Below are positions 26,388-35,556 of a stretch of 64,000 nt of DNA, piece by piece. The stretch's first letter is position 1, and each line of letters begins with the position of its first letter. Both the position numbers and the translations under genes were made by a program. The notes under the pieces are model-generated. The model saw only the letters and a list, made by a program, of their open reading frames with translations, did no database searches and had not been told where the DNA came from. The stretch spans positions 2,360,225 to 2,424,224 of the forward strand of contig OY282363.1 in assembly GCA_958295695.1 (NCBI GenBank), read 5' to 3'. The DNA is from an uncultured Alphaproteobacteria bacterium (GTDB taxonomy: Bacteria > Pseudomonadota > Alphaproteobacteria > SP197).

Positions 26388-28916
26388 CTAATGCTTGCCG
26401 GCCAGGGTGACGCCGGTGGCTTCGGCCGTGGCCAGCGTCAGCGCGCGGAGGTCCTCGGGCTCGAGGTTGTGAAGGTTCGTCTTGCCGGTGCAACGGGCCA
26501 TCATCGAGGCCTCGCCCGAGGCCGACTTCAGGATGTTGGCGACCGCGCGCGCCCGCTCGTCCTCGCCGCGGTCGGGCGCGAAGACGACCGCGCGGTCGCC
26601 GACGATCTCGCCGCCCGCCGCCAGGGCCACGGTCATGCCGAAAACGACGGATTTCGCGCCCATGGCGATCAGCTTGGCCGCGTCGGTGCCCGAACGCAGA
26701 CCGCCGAACCACAGGAGGTCGATCTCCTCCTCGCGGTTGAGACGGCGCAGGATGCGGATGGCGTCGCGCATGAGCGAGAGGTCCGGCGCGCCGTCGAGCT
26801 CGGGCCAGTCGCGGCCGACGGCCGCGTTGCCGTTGAGCAGCAGCACGTCGAGTCCGTTCTCGAGGCCGAAGACGATGGCCTCCTCCAGGGCGCCGGCGTG
26901 CGAGACGGCGAGTCCGAGGAGCTGATCGTCGCGCAGGCGCCCGAGGGCGGCCGGCGCCTGGAACCGCGGGCCGACGGCATGGACGAGCCCCGCCGCCCCG
27001 GCGTCGGGCGCGATCTGGCCGGGCAGCACGAGCTGGACCCAGGGGGCGCCGCCGCCGATCGGCCGGACGCCGATGTAGCCCGCCGCGCCGCCCTCGACGC
27101 CCTTGGCGACGCCGGCCCTCACATCCACCGGCGCGTTGTCGAAGCCGGCCACGAACAGGGGCTGGGCGATCTCCATGCGGCCGGAGCCCAGATCGGTCGC
27201 CACCTTGCAGGCCTCGCGGTAAGGGTCGATCACGAGGCGCGAGAGGTTCGCGGGCAGGAACACGAGGTCGTCGACCGTCGCCGGACGTTCCGCCGGAAAC
27301 GGGTTCTCGCGCGGCCGCAGACGCTTGGCGAGCATCCCGGCCTGACGCGCCGCGTCGGCCCTGGCGGTGCGGGCCATCAGGAAGATGTCCTCGCGGTTCC
27401 GCACGGAGTAGTCGGCCGAACCCGTCTCGGCGTCGCAGCGGTAGCAGCGCGCCGCCTCGTTGCGCGCCGCCTCCCAGGTGTAGGTCGATTCGATCTCCGG
27501 GAACGCGACCGGGTTGTCTCCGACGCCGTGGAACGGCGGGTGGTGCACCCCGAGCGTCTCCCAGTCGAGGTCCTGGGCCACCGGCACCCGGCGCGTCCGC
27601 CAGGGCGTCCGGTAGGGCAAGGGGTTGTCGTTGCCTTCCAGGAAGGCCTTCACGTAGTAGGCGAGGCGCTGGCCGTGGCCCATGGCCATCACGATGGTCG
27701 AGCCGCCGAAAGCGCCGTCGCCCGCCGCGAAGACCTTGGGGTCGGCGGTCCGCATGGTCTCCCATTCCGTGTCGACGCGATCCGCGCCCATGAGCGCCCC
27801 GGTGGCGGCGTCCTCGCAGGCGCCGAACTGGCCCACCGCGGCGATCACCATGCCGCAGGCGATATCGTGCCCGGAGCCCGCGACCGGCACGGGCCGGCGG
27901 CGTCCGTCGTCGTCCGGATCGCCCGGGACCGTCCTGACGCAACGCAAGGTGAGCCCATCGTCGCCGTCCGCGACGATCTCGACCTGCTGCGTGTTGTAGA
28001 CGAACTCGATTCCCTCCTCGACCGCGCCCTCCAGCTCGATCCCGCGCGCGGGGATCTCGTCGGGCCCGCGGCGGTACACGACCTTGACGTGCTCGCAGCC
28101 CGGCAGCCGCAGGGCCACGCGGCAGGCGTCCATGGCGACATCGCCGCCGCCGATCACCACCACGGCCTTCGGCATCTGGGGGCGGTCGCCGTCGTTGACG
28201 CGGCGCAGGAATTCGACGCCGTCGATCACGCGCGGGTCGTCCTCGCCGGGAACGCCCATCTTCTTGCCCCACCAGGAGCCGATGGTGAGGCACACCGCGT
28301 CGTGGCGCTCCTTGAGCTCCTCGAGCGCGATGTCGCGCCCCAGGCCCATGTTGGTGTGGATCGCGAGACCCGGACAGCGGGCGGCCAGACGGTCGAGGTC
28401 CTCGTCGATGACGCCGGGCGGAAGGCGGAAGGCCGGGATGCCCCAGATCATCATGCCGCCGGGCCGGTCGGTCATCTCGTAGACGTCCACCTTGAAGCCG
28501 GCGACCGCGAGGTCGTGCGCCGCGACGAGGCCGGCCGGCCCCGCGCCGACGACGCCCACGCTTTGTTCGCGGGTGACGGGCGCGGGCTCCGGCTTCCAGG
28601 CGGCGCCGAGCTTGTCCATCACGAAACGCTTGAGGTTCCGGATCTGCAGGGGTCCGTCGCTCGCCGTGCGCCGGCACGCGGGCTCGCAGGGCGCGTCGCA
28701 CACCCGCCCGCAGATCGAGCTGAACGGGTTGGTCGCGGTGATCGCCTCGAAGGCCGCCTCGAACTTCCCCTCCCAGATGTAGCCGATGTAGGACGGCGCG
28801 TCCGTGCCGACCGGGCAGGCGATCTGGCAGGGCGCGGGCACGTAGTGCCTGTCGTCGGTGTCGTCGGCGAGTTCGGGCGGCAACAGGTTCGCGCCGGCGT
28901 CGTCGAGGGCGGCCAT
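26388..28916 (-). CDS. GltD-like FAD oxidoreductase fused to FMN glutamate-synthase-type barrel
   Basis: 842 residues. The N-terminal half (about 1-500) is glutamate synthase small-subunit-like: Fe-S cysteines in APCQIACPVGTDAPS and CGRVCDAPCEPACRR, FAD fold VVGAGPAGLVAAHDL and NAD(P) fold VVIGGGDVAMDACR. The C-terminal part (about 545-842) resembles half of an FMN-binding glutamate-synthase barrel (LLWFGGLRSGTDAAKLIAMG), ending with CTGKTNLHNLEPEDLRALT, which is typical of the MgsC/GlxD type. It would pass NAD(P)H electrons to the partner encoded just upstream (11-base gap). The ATG at 28916 is chosen because the frame further upstream is antiparallel noise through the next gene. The barrel looks shortened, so its FMN binding is uncertain. 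Confidence 0.82.
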   Translation of the reverse strand: MAALDDAGANLLPPELADDTDDRHYVPAPCQIACPVGTDAPSYIGYIWEGKFEAAFEAITATNPFSSICGRVCDAPCEPACRRTASDGPLQIRNLKRFVMDKLGAAWKPEPAPVTREQSVGVVGAGPAGLVAAHDLAVAGFKVDVYEMTDRPGGMMIWGIPAFRLPPGVIDEDLDRLAARCPGLAIHTNMGLGRDIALEELKERHDAVCLTIGSWWGKKMGVPGEDDPRVIDGVEFLRRVNDGDRPQMPKAVVVIGGGDVAMDACRVALRLPGCEHVKVVYRRGPDEIPARGIELEGAVEEGIEFVYNTQQVEIVADGDDGLTLRCVRTVPGDPDDDGRRRPVPVAGSGHDIACGMVIAAVGQFGACEDAATGALMGADRVDTEWETMRTADPKVFAAGDGAFGGSTIVMAMGHGQRLAYYVKAFLEGNDNPLPYRTPWRTRRVPVAQDLDWETLGVHHPPFHGVGDNPVAFPEIESTYTWEAARNEAARCYRCDAETGSADYSVRNREDIFLMARTARADAARQAGMLAKRLRPRENPFPAERPATVDDLVFLPANLSRLVIDPYREACKVATDLGSGRMEIAQPLFVAGFDNAPVDVRAGVAKGVEGGAAGYIGVRPIGGGAPWVQLVLPGQIAPDAGAAGLVHAVGPRFQAPAALGRLRDDQLLGLAVSHAGALEEAIVFGLENGLDVLLLNGNAAVGRDWPELDGAPDLSLMRDAIRILRRLNREEEIDLLWFGGLRSGTDAAKLIAMGAKSVVFGMTVALAAGGEIVGDRAVVFAPDRGEDERARAVANILKSASGEASMMARCTGKTNLHNLEPEDLRALTLATAEATGVTLAGKH

Positions 28917-28927
28917 CGTCCGCCGCC

Positions 28928-30880
28928 CTAGCCCGCGGCCCGGAAGGGTCCGGCGTCGCGCAGCCCGGGCTCGTAGGGCAGGCCCGCGATCTCCGCCGCC
29001 TCGGGCGTCAGCGCCACGAGGTCGTCGCGCCGGAGCTGGCGCACGTCGGCGTAGCCCAGCGCCTTGACGATCGCGGCGATCTGCCAGCGGACGCTCTCCA
29101 GGAACGTGTAGATGTGCCGGGCCTCCACCTTCGACTTGTAGCGGGCCTCGTGCTCGGGGTCCTGCGTGGCGATGCCGGTGACGCACTGGCCGACGTGGCA
29201 CTGCATGCAGGCGATGCAGCCGCCGGCGATGATCGCCGCAGTGCCGAGCGCGATGGCGTCCGCGCCCAGGCACAGGCCCTTCACGGCGTCGACCCCGTCG
29301 CGCAGGCCGCCCATGAGGACGATCTCGATGTCGTCGCGCCGGCCGATCGAGGCGAGGGCCGTCTCGGCCTCGCAGATCGCGGAGATGGTCGGGATGCCGA
29401 CATACTCCATGACCTCGGCGCCGCCCGCGCCCGTCGAGCCCTGCATGCCGTCGAGCTCGACGAAGTCGAAGCCGTCCTTCACGGCGATCTTGATGTCGTC
29501 GTGGATGCGGCCCGCGCCGAGCTTCACGCTCACGGGAAGGCGGTAGCCCGTGGCCTCGCGCAGCTCCTCGACCTTGATGACGAGGTCGTCGGCGCCGAGG
29601 ATGTCGGGATGACGCGAGGGGGAGCGCAGGTCGATGCCCGCCGGGATCCCCCGGATCTCCGCCAGCTCCTTCGTGACCTTCTTGGCCATGAGCTGGCCGC
29701 CGAAGCCCGGTTTCGCGCCCTGCGAGATGTAGATCTCCAGGCCGTCGGCGCGGTTCATGTCGTGGATGTTCCAGCCCAGGCGCCCGCCCAGCATCTGGAA
29801 GATGAGCTGGCCCGCGGCGTCGCGCTGGGCGTCGCTCATGCCGCCCTCCCCCGTGTTCTCGGCGATGCCGGCCATGCCCGAGGCGATGGCGACCGCCTGC
29901 TTGGCCGAACGGGAGAGCGCGCCGTAGCTCATGGGCGCGATCAGGACCGGCATGGTGAGGTCGAGCGGGTTGGCCCCGTTCTTGCCGCCGATCTTCGTGC
30001 GCATCTCGACATCGCCCACCGGGTCGTCCCCGACCGCGGCCATGGCGATATCCTTCCTGAAGGCGAGATCGGAGAGATGGGGCAGCTCGCGGGCGCCGCC
30101 GTAGCCGCGCACGCGGTAGCGGCCGATCTGCGACTTGATGTAGACGTCCTCCTGGATCTTGCGGTTCCAGTAGTCGCTGTCGCCCGAGAAACCGAAGTAG
30201 GGGATCGAGCGAACCTGACGCTCGGCGGCGCCGTAGCGCAGCTTCTTGCCGGCGTTCACGACCTTCCTGAACGCGCCCTTGAAGGGGATCTCGTAGCGGT
30301 CGAGGAACGCCAGGACCTCGTCGATCTCGGCGGATTCGGTATCGACCAGTTCGGCGTCGGAACCCAGCGACCGCAACTCCCCGCCCAGGAAGATCTCGCC
30401 GCCCGTCATGTCCTCTCCCAGCCGTTCGCCCGACTGGCCCAGGATGACCATGCGGCCGCCGTACATCATGTAGCCCGCCATGAAGTTGGCGTTGCCGCAG
30501 CACAGCAGCGTGCCCTTCTTCATGACTTGGCCCGCGCGGGAGCCCATGTTGCCCTTGATGACGACCTCGGCGCCGCGGATCGCCACGCCGGCGATCGCGC
30601 CCGCGTTGCCGCCCACCACGACCGAACCGCGGTACATGTTGTCGGCGAGGCCCCAGCCCACGTTGCTTTCGACGTGGAAGCGCGGCGTGTCGGTGAGGCC
30701 CGCGCAGAAGTAGCCCGCGGACCCGCGGACGTGGATGTCGACGGGATGGATGACGCCGACGCCGATGTGGTGGCGCGCGTCGGGGTTCAGGACCTCGACG
30801 CTCTCCCCGGCCGCGGCGGCCTCGCGGATCCGCTCGTTGGCGCGGCGGATCTCCAGACCGCTCAGATCGATCGTGACCAT
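28928..30880 (-). CDS. Fused GXGXG plus FMN glutamate-synthase-like protein (GlxC-GlxD / MgsB-MgsC-like)
   Basis: 650 residues. Residues 1-225 form a GXGXG beta-helix domain (SNVGWGLADNMYRGSVVVGG, GNMGSRAGQVMKKG). From about 226 an FMN-binding glutamate-synthase barrel follows (ENTGEGGMSDAQRD, ISQGAKPGFGGQLMAKK, VELDGMQGSTGAGG, VLMGGLRDGVDAVKGLCLG) with a 3Fe-4S cysteine set in CIACMQCHVGQCVTGIATQD. In standard GltB the GXGXG domain is C-terminal; here it is N-terminal and fused, following the mgsB-mgsC gene order. The ATG at 30880 overlaps the amidotransferase gene by 19 bases. Related three-gene sets make N-methylglutamate from glutamate and methylamine, or glutamate. Confidence 0.85.
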   Translation of the reverse strand: MVTIDLSGLEIRRANERIREAAAAGESVEVLNPDARHHIGVGVIHPVDIHVRGSAGYFCAGLTDTPRFHVESNVGWGLADNMYRGSVVVGGNAGAIAGVAIRGAEVVIKGNMGSRAGQVMKKGTLLCCGNANFMAGYMMYGGRMVILGQSGERLGEDMTGGEIFLGGELRSLGSDAELVDTESAEIDEVLAFLDRYEIPFKGAFRKVVNAGKKLRYGAAERQVRSIPYFGFSGDSDYWNRKIQEDVYIKSQIGRYRVRGYGGARELPHLSDLAFRKDIAMAAVGDDPVGDVEMRTKIGGKNGANPLDLTMPVLIAPMSYGALSRSAKQAVAIASGMAGIAENTGEGGMSDAQRDAAGQLIFQMLGGRLGWNIHDMNRADGLEIYISQGAKPGFGGQLMAKKVTKELAEIRGIPAGIDLRSPSRHPDILGADDLVIKVEELREATGYRLPVSVKLGAGRIHDDIKIAVKDGFDFVELDGMQGSTGAGGAEVMEYVGIPTISAICEAETALASIGRRDDIEIVLMGGLRDGVDAVKGLCLGADAIALGTAAIIAGGCIACMQCHVGQCVTGIATQDPEHEARYKSKVEARHIYTFLESVRWQIAAIVKALGYADVRQLRRDDLVALTPEAAEIAGLPYEPGLRDAGPFRAAG

Positions 30881-31773
30881 GTGTCGTAGCTTCCCGGCGG
30901 GGGTTCGCGGGTGTCGAGCGCGCGGCCGGGGAACAGCCGGTTGAGCGACACCTCCTCGGAGGCGATCGCGATCAAATCGTCGTTCTCGAACATGATCATC
31001 GGCTTGGCGGCGAGCCGGTCCTTGGCGTAGCCGATCTCGTCCTTGGTGGAGACCAGGAAGGAGAAGGTGCCGTCCATGTCGTCGATGGAGCTCGCCAGCG
31101 CGTCCTTGAGCGCGACGCCCTGGCTCAGTTTGTCGGCGAGGTAGACGGCGATCAGCTCGCTGTCGTTGTCGGTGGCGAAGGCGAAGCCCCGGCGCTCCAG
31201 GCGGCGGCGCATCTTCCAGTAGTTCGTGATCTGGCCGTTGTGGACGATGGCCACGTCCGAGAACCCGGTCGCCCAGAACGGATGGGAGGCCTCGGGCTTC
31301 ACGTCGGACTCGGTGGCGAGCCTGACGTGGCCCAGGCCGTGGCTGCCCTTGAAGACGTGGACGTCGTAGACGTCGTCCACGTCGTGGGCGCCGCCGACAT
31401 CCTTGACGATCTCCAGGCTCTCGCCGATGGAGAGCACCTTGGCGGCGTGCTCGACCGCGTAGGAGAACCGCTGGAGGTCGCCGCCGAAGCGGACCACGGC
31501 CCGGTAGCAGCCGCCCACCCGCTCGTCGGCGACGATGTCCGCGCCGTGCTCCCGGAAGACCCCCTTGAGCCGGCCGATCGCGTCGCCCGCCTCGTTGTCG
31601 GAGCCGACATAGAAGCGGAGCTTGAGCTGGCCCTTCTCCTCGCCGCCGTAGAGCGCGAAGCCGGTCGAGTCCGGCCCCCGGTGCTGGCAGCCGTCCAGCA
31701 TGTCGATCAGCGCCCGGCCGGTGTCGACCGCGACGCCGTCGCGCTTCAACAGGATGCCCGCGATTCCGCACAT
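30862..31773 (-). CDS. Class II glutamine amidotransferase (GlxB / MgsA-like)
   Basis: 303-residue amidotransferase domain that releases ammonia from glutamine for the partner synthase. It starts M-CGIAGILL, so Cys2 becomes the N-terminal nucleophile after Met removal; QHRGPDSTGFALYGG, VRLATESDVKPEASHPFW and VHNGQITNYW complete the Ntn pattern. GAGGAAA precedes the ATG. It is the first gene of the three-gene operon and overlaps the next by 19 bases. In methylamine users the equivalent subunit belongs to N-methylglutamate synthase. Confidence 0.87.
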   Translation of the reverse strand: MCGIAGILLKRDGVAVDTGRALIDMLDGCQHRGPDSTGFALYGGEEKGQLKLRFYVGSDNEAGDAIGRLKGVFREHGADIVADERVGGCYRAVVRFGGDLQRFSYAVEHAAKVLSIGESLEIVKDVGGAHDVDDVYDVHVFKGSHGLGHVRLATESDVKPEASHPFWATGFSDVAIVHNGQITNYWKMRRRLERRGFAFATDNDSELIAVYLADKLSQGVALKDALASSIDDMDGTFSFLVSTKDEIGYAKDRLAAKPMIMFENDDLIAIASEEVSLNRLFPGRALDTREPPPGSYDTWSRSI

Positions 31774-31820
31774 GGGATTGTTTCCTCGGATGAAACGAAG
31801 TGTCCTCGACCGGGCTCCAT

Positions 31821-31849
31821 CCTATAGCGATTCGCGCCCCGCGACGCAA
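31821..31849 (-). promoter_or_regulatory. Putative sigma70 promoter for the glutamate-synthase-like operon
   Basis: Reading the minus strand, TTGCGT (31849-31844) and TATAGG (31826-31821) are 17 bases apart and end about 48 bases before the amidotransferase ATG. They lie in the only AT-richer patch of this gap. Confidence 0.5.
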
Positions 31850-31883
31850 CGGAACGCGCGGGCGGCGCGAGACGCGCCGTCGG

Positions 31884-33110
31884 TCACGGCGCTCCCACCC
31901 GCCCGGAAGCGAGTCCGAACACCGTATCGGTCAGCCAGCGCTTGAAGCCTTCGTTGTCCACGAATTGTTTGAAGAGCACATTGTCATCCTTCACCATCGA
32001 GGTCATCACACGCCTCAGGGCCTTGTCGTGCTCGATGCGGGCGTTGTCCCTGTCCGAGTTCCTCCGGGCGTTCCTGAAGGCGGTGTCCGCGGCCACTCGG
32101 GCGGGAATGGTTTCGGTTATGAGCCGCCGCACACGGTCGGCGTCGTCCCACTGGATATCGCCGAACAGGTCGTTGAAGGCCCTGACGATGTTCGAAAGAC
32201 GATCCAGCTCCGGCTCGGTCCGATGGCCGCCGGCGCCGGCCGGCGTCGGTTCGATCTCGGCCTCCTCGTCGGGCGGCGCGATCTTCCGCGTCGCCCGCTT
32301 CTCGACCCGGTAGCTGTCCATGTCGATAGCGTCGAGAATGCCCCTCGACAGATCCTCCTCCCGTGGAGCCGGAAGCTTCGCGATCAGGAAGTTGAGGAAG
32401 ATCGAACGTTTCTCCCAGGCTTCGTCGGTGTAGGGCAGAACGCATGAGAGGAAGGCGTAGGTCCGCACAAAGCTCTTGGCCTTGCCCTTGAAGTCCACCT
32501 GCCCGTCCTCGTCCAGGTCGTTCAGGTAGACCGCCACGCAAGCGTCGAGGATCGGGTCGAGCCGATCCCGGTCCGCGCCATCGAGATAGCGCCGCGCGAA
32601 GTCCTCGACCTGCCCGGCCGAGTAGACCCGGGCGCCATCGAGGTCCGCCAGCAGGTCGTGCAGCTTGTCGGGATCGGTCTCGTCGGACAGGATCGTCGCG
32701 CGGTAGAAGTCCGCGAAGGCGTCGCGGATGGTCTCGGCGTCGTTCAGGAAATCCAGCACGAAGACATCGTGCTTCTTGGGATGCGCCCGGTTGAGGCGCG
32801 AGAGCGTCTGCACCGCCTTGACGCCGGAGAGCGTCTTGTCCACGTACATCGTGTGCGGCAAGGGCTCGTCGTAGCCGGTCTGGAACTTGTCGGCGCAGAC
32901 GAGGAACCGGTAGGGGTCTTCCCGGATTTTCCCGGCGATCCGGCCCGACGGAAAGCCGTTCAACGACGCCTCGCTCACCCTCGCGCCGCCGAACTCGTGC
33001 TCGCCGGAAAAGGCCACGATGGCCCGGTGTCGACTCTTGCGCTCGATCAGGTAGTCGCGGATGGCGTGGAAATACTGGATCGCGCGCTCGACCCCGTTGG
33101 CGACCACCAT
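31884..33110 (-). pseudogene. hsdR: Type I restriction enzyme R subunit, C-terminal remnant
   Basis: About 408 residues matching the second helicase domain and C-terminal part of HsdR: ARAMVVANGVERAIQYFHAI, VCADKFQTGYDEPLPHTMYV, the motif VI region TLSRLNRAHPKKHDVFVLDF, then the helical tail through GFKRWLTDTVFG. A full HsdR has roughly 1000 residues; the nuclease (PD-ExK) and first helicase domain with Walker A and DEAH are missing, and no hsdM or hsdS is in the window. The first in-frame Met is at 33110; recognisable similarity may start slightly earlier (about 33134). It cannot cut DNA as encoded and is best read as a relic of a deleted system. Confidence 0.8.
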
Positions 33111-33399
33111 CGCCCGCGCCTCGCCGCCGATCCCGTGCCGCGCCCGTCCCCCGACGCCATCGCCGTCGTGGCCGATCGTGGCGCGGGGAGCAAGGCCCGG
33201 AAGCCCACGCGGCGGCGCACGCCGGGAGGCCGTCCCGCGAGGACCGCCCTTCGCGCGCGAGCTCGAACAGCCGGGTCTTCCCGACGAGCGGGTCGAGGCC
33301 TCGGCGGCGAATCGGCCGGGCGTCTCGCGGCCGGGGCGGACCCGCTCCCGGTCGAGCCGCCGCCCGCCCGTCCGTTCTCCGCCGGAACCCCTCCCCGCG
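33111..33399. other. Gene-free decayed stretch upstream of the hsdR remnant
   Basis: About 290 bases between the hsdR remnant and the cupin gene. One minus-strand frame gives a short protein-like piece (LDPLVGKTRLFELAREGR) that I could not assign. It looks like the scar of a deletion that removed the 5' end of hsdR. Confidence 0.4.
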
Positions 33400-33933
33400 T
33401 CAGCGGATGAGCCGGTCCACGAAGTCCGCGCCCAGGCCGACCTTCTCGAAGTGCTCCCGGAAGACGCGGATGAGGCCGAGGTTGTCCTCGACATAGGTCA
33501 CGTTGTTGTCGTCGTCGACGTAGAGCACCGGGCCGTTGACGAAGAAGAAGGTCTGCATCTCGTCGCAGTCGGTGCAGGTCAGCGTGTGCTCCTCGCCGGG
33601 CGGCTCGAAGACGTAGGCGCCCTCGCGGGCGACCCAGGAATGCTCCAGATAATGCCACTGGCCCTTCAGCACGAAGCCGTGGACCGGCGTCGGGTGGCGG
33701 TGCTTGCTGAGGATCCCGCCCTTGCGGACCTTCAGGATCTCGCAGTGCGAGCCCGTCGTCATGTCGAACATCAGCGGACGCGAGAAGACGTTGGGCTCGA
33801 TCTCCGCCCACAGGCGCTCGTCGTCCGACGGCAGGCCGACCAGCTCGGGCCGCATGCCGAGCGAGCCGTAGACCGGCGGGTCGGCGGCGATGAAGTCCTT
33901 GAACGCGTCGAGACGCGCGTCGATCTCGTTCAT
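33400..33933 (-). CDS. Cupin protein, 2,4'-dihydroxyacetophenone dioxygenase-like
   Basis: 177-residue single-domain cupin. Metal-site histidines are in LSKHRHPTPVHGFVLKGQW and EHTL, and PPGEEHTLTC shows the second cupin motif. The overall pattern resembles dihydroxyacetophenone-dioxygenase-type (ChrR-like) cupins that bind non-haem iron. The motif spacing does not match DMSP-lyase cupins (DddL/Q/W), so I do not call it one. Its ATG overlaps the stop of the acyl-CoA dehydrogenase-like gene (ATGA), implying coupled translation and a joint pathway step. Substrate unknown. Confidence 0.75.
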   Translation of the reverse strand: MNEIDARLDAFKDFIAADPPVYGSLGMRPELVGLPSDDERLWAEIEPNVFSRPLMFDMTTGSHCEILKVRKGGILSKHRHPTPVHGFVLKGQWHYLEHSWVAREGAYVFEPPGEEHTLTCTDCDEMQTFFFVNGPVLYVDDDNNVTYVEDNLGLIRVFREHFEKVGLGADFVDRLIR

Positions 33934-35339
33934 GAGTCCCTCCCTCGGTCCGAGCCGCCGAGTTCGGCGCCCAGCCTCTCCATGATGGCTCGCTTGCCGG
34001 CGGCGTCCAGCTTGTCGAGCTCGTTGTCGAGCAGGCCCCGGTTGACCCGCTGGTTCCACCAGTCGACGGCCTCGTGGCCGTGGAGCGCCCATCGCCCCAC
34101 GATGCCGCGCGTAACCTCGTTCGTCGGACCCATGATCCAGCCCGCCTTGGAATCCCGGAGCACGCGCTCGATCTCGAGCCGGCGGCTGTAGGCGGCGCCG
34201 CCGTAAAGGTTGAACATGCCGTCGGCGACCTCGCCGGCGACCCGGGCGGCCATTTCCTTCGCGACCAGCCCCCAGCAGATGTAGGGCGTGCGCGGCCGCG
34301 CGTCCGGGTCCGCCTCGTAGATCGTCCAGTCGCCGCCGCCGGTGGCCCGGTCGAGCTCCCGGCTCAAGGCGTAGAGGTAGCCCCGCGAGACCTGCGTGTC
34401 GATCACGCTCTTGCCGTAGGCCGCCTGCGTGGTGGGATAGTCCGCGACGCTCTGGCCGTACTGGGCGTGGCGCCGTCGCGTGGTGTAGCGCCGGGCGAGG
34501 TCGAGGGCGCCCATGGCGACGCCGTTGTAGAGCGCGCCGTAGAGGATCATCCCGACTAGGTTGACCGCCTCGTCGTTGGACGCCGCCCCGTCGCCCGGCG
34601 CGCCGATCAGGCGGTTCTCCGGCAACACGGCGTCGATCTCCACGGGGCCGGACACCGTGGCCCGCATGCCCATGACATCCCACCGGCCCGGGTCGGCCTT
34701 CAGTTCGTCGGCGTAGACCAGAAAGTCGGAGATGTCGGAATAGTCGCCGTCGAAACCGGGGCTGGTCGTCTGGGTCACCACCCACCTGGCGTGGCCGCAG
34801 GAGGTGGTGAACGAGGCCTTCTTGCGGACGCGCCAGCCGCCCTCGACCTTCTCGACGGCGGAAATCTTGGGGTACCAGAAGTGGCCGCCCGTCTCCGGGT
34901 CGGTGAACGACGCGGACCCGATCATCACGTCGGAATCGAGGCGCCGGAGCAGGGACAGGATCTCCTCGTTGCCGCCGGCGCGGAAGAGCAGCGCCGCCAG
35001 GCCGGCCATGTGCATCATGAAGATCACGCCGGTCGAAGGGCAGCCGTAGCGCGTGACGGTCTCGCCGATCATCGCGAGGCCCACATGGTTCTCGCCGCTC
35101 CCGCCCCACCGTTCGGGCACGATGCAGCCGAGCAGGCGCAGTTCCGCCAGGGCCTCCACGCTCTTCCAGGGATACTCGCCCGTTTCGTCGCAGCGGATCG
35201 CCTCGGGCCGGATCACGTCGTGGCAAGCCTCGATGAGGCGCTTCTGAAGGTCCTTCTGCGCGTCGGTCAGATACCATTGCGGATCGAAGTCGTACCCCAG
35301 GCCGTAGTAGGGTTCGCCGCCCCAAAGCTTGTGCTCCAT
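33930..35339 (-). CDS. Acyl-CoA dehydrogenase family flavoprotein
   Basis: 469-residue FAD enzyme, longer than the usual 380. Family regions are IVPERWGGSGENHVGLAMIGE, the substrate/FAD loop SASFTDPETGGHFWYPKISAV, VMGMRATVSGPVEID and the C-terminal YGGAAYSRRLEIERVLRDSK. Glu/Asp catalytic assignment is uncertain. A partner cupin gene overlaps its stop. The extra N-terminal part (GGEPYYGLGYDFDPQWYL) is unlike fatty-acid enzymes and suggests a specialised substrate. No electron-transfer flavoprotein gene is nearby. Confidence 0.8.
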   Translation of the reverse strand: MEHKLWGGEPYYGLGYDFDPQWYLTDAQKDLQKRLIEACHDVIRPEAIRCDETGEYPWKSVEALAELRLLGCIVPERWGGSGENHVGLAMIGETVTRYGCPSTGVIFMMHMAGLAALLFRAGGNEEILSLLRRLDSDVMIGSASFTDPETGGHFWYPKISAVEKVEGGWRVRKKASFTTSCGHARWVVTQTTSPGFDGDYSDISDFLVYADELKADPGRWDVMGMRATVSGPVEIDAVLPENRLIGAPGDGAASNDEAVNLVGMILYGALYNGVAMGALDLARRYTTRRRHAQYGQSVADYPTTQAAYGKSVIDTQVSRGYLYALSRELDRATGGGDWTIYEADPDARPRTPYICWGLVAKEMAARVAGEVADGMFNLYGGAAYSRRLEIERVLRDSKAGWIMGPTNEVTRGIVGRWALHGHEAVDWWNQRVNRGLLDNELDKLDAAGKRAIMERLGAELGGSDRGRDS

Positions 35340-35504
35340 CGCCGCCGCCTCCGTCGCGGACCGCCGTCCCGGAAGAGACTACCCCAAACGCCCGGCCTGT
35401 CGAGCGCGGCGGTCCGCGCGAAGCCGGCCGCGCCAGGGGACTCGCCAAACCTCCCGGCGCGGGGCATCCTTGCCGGACGACCATGCGACGGGCGCGGGAA
35501 GAAC

Positions 35505-35530
35505 ACGGCCGCCGGGCGTGGCGGCCGTTT
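35505..35530 (+). terminator. Hairpin followed by TTT
   Basis: ACGGCCGCC and GGCGGCCGT form a 9-bp stem around GGGCGT, followed by TTTGGAATGTTT. It sits 27 bases before a short ORF with a strong ribosome site and could be a leader terminator. No gene transcribed towards it from the left is evident. Confidence 0.4.
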
Positions 35531-35556
35531 GGAATGTTTCAGCAAGGAGGACTCCC

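Noticed and set aside
26391-28931. 846-codon plus-strand open frame opposite the GltD-like fusion gene
   Set aside because: No recognisable domain, biased composition, and the opposite strand encodes a protein with Fe-S, FAD and NAD motifs throughout.
33400-33933. Cupin as a third DMSP lyase (DddL/DddQ/DddW type)
   Set aside because: The metal-site motif spacing looks like dihydroxyacetophenone-dioxygenase-type cupins and lacks the DMSP-lyase cupin pattern I remember.
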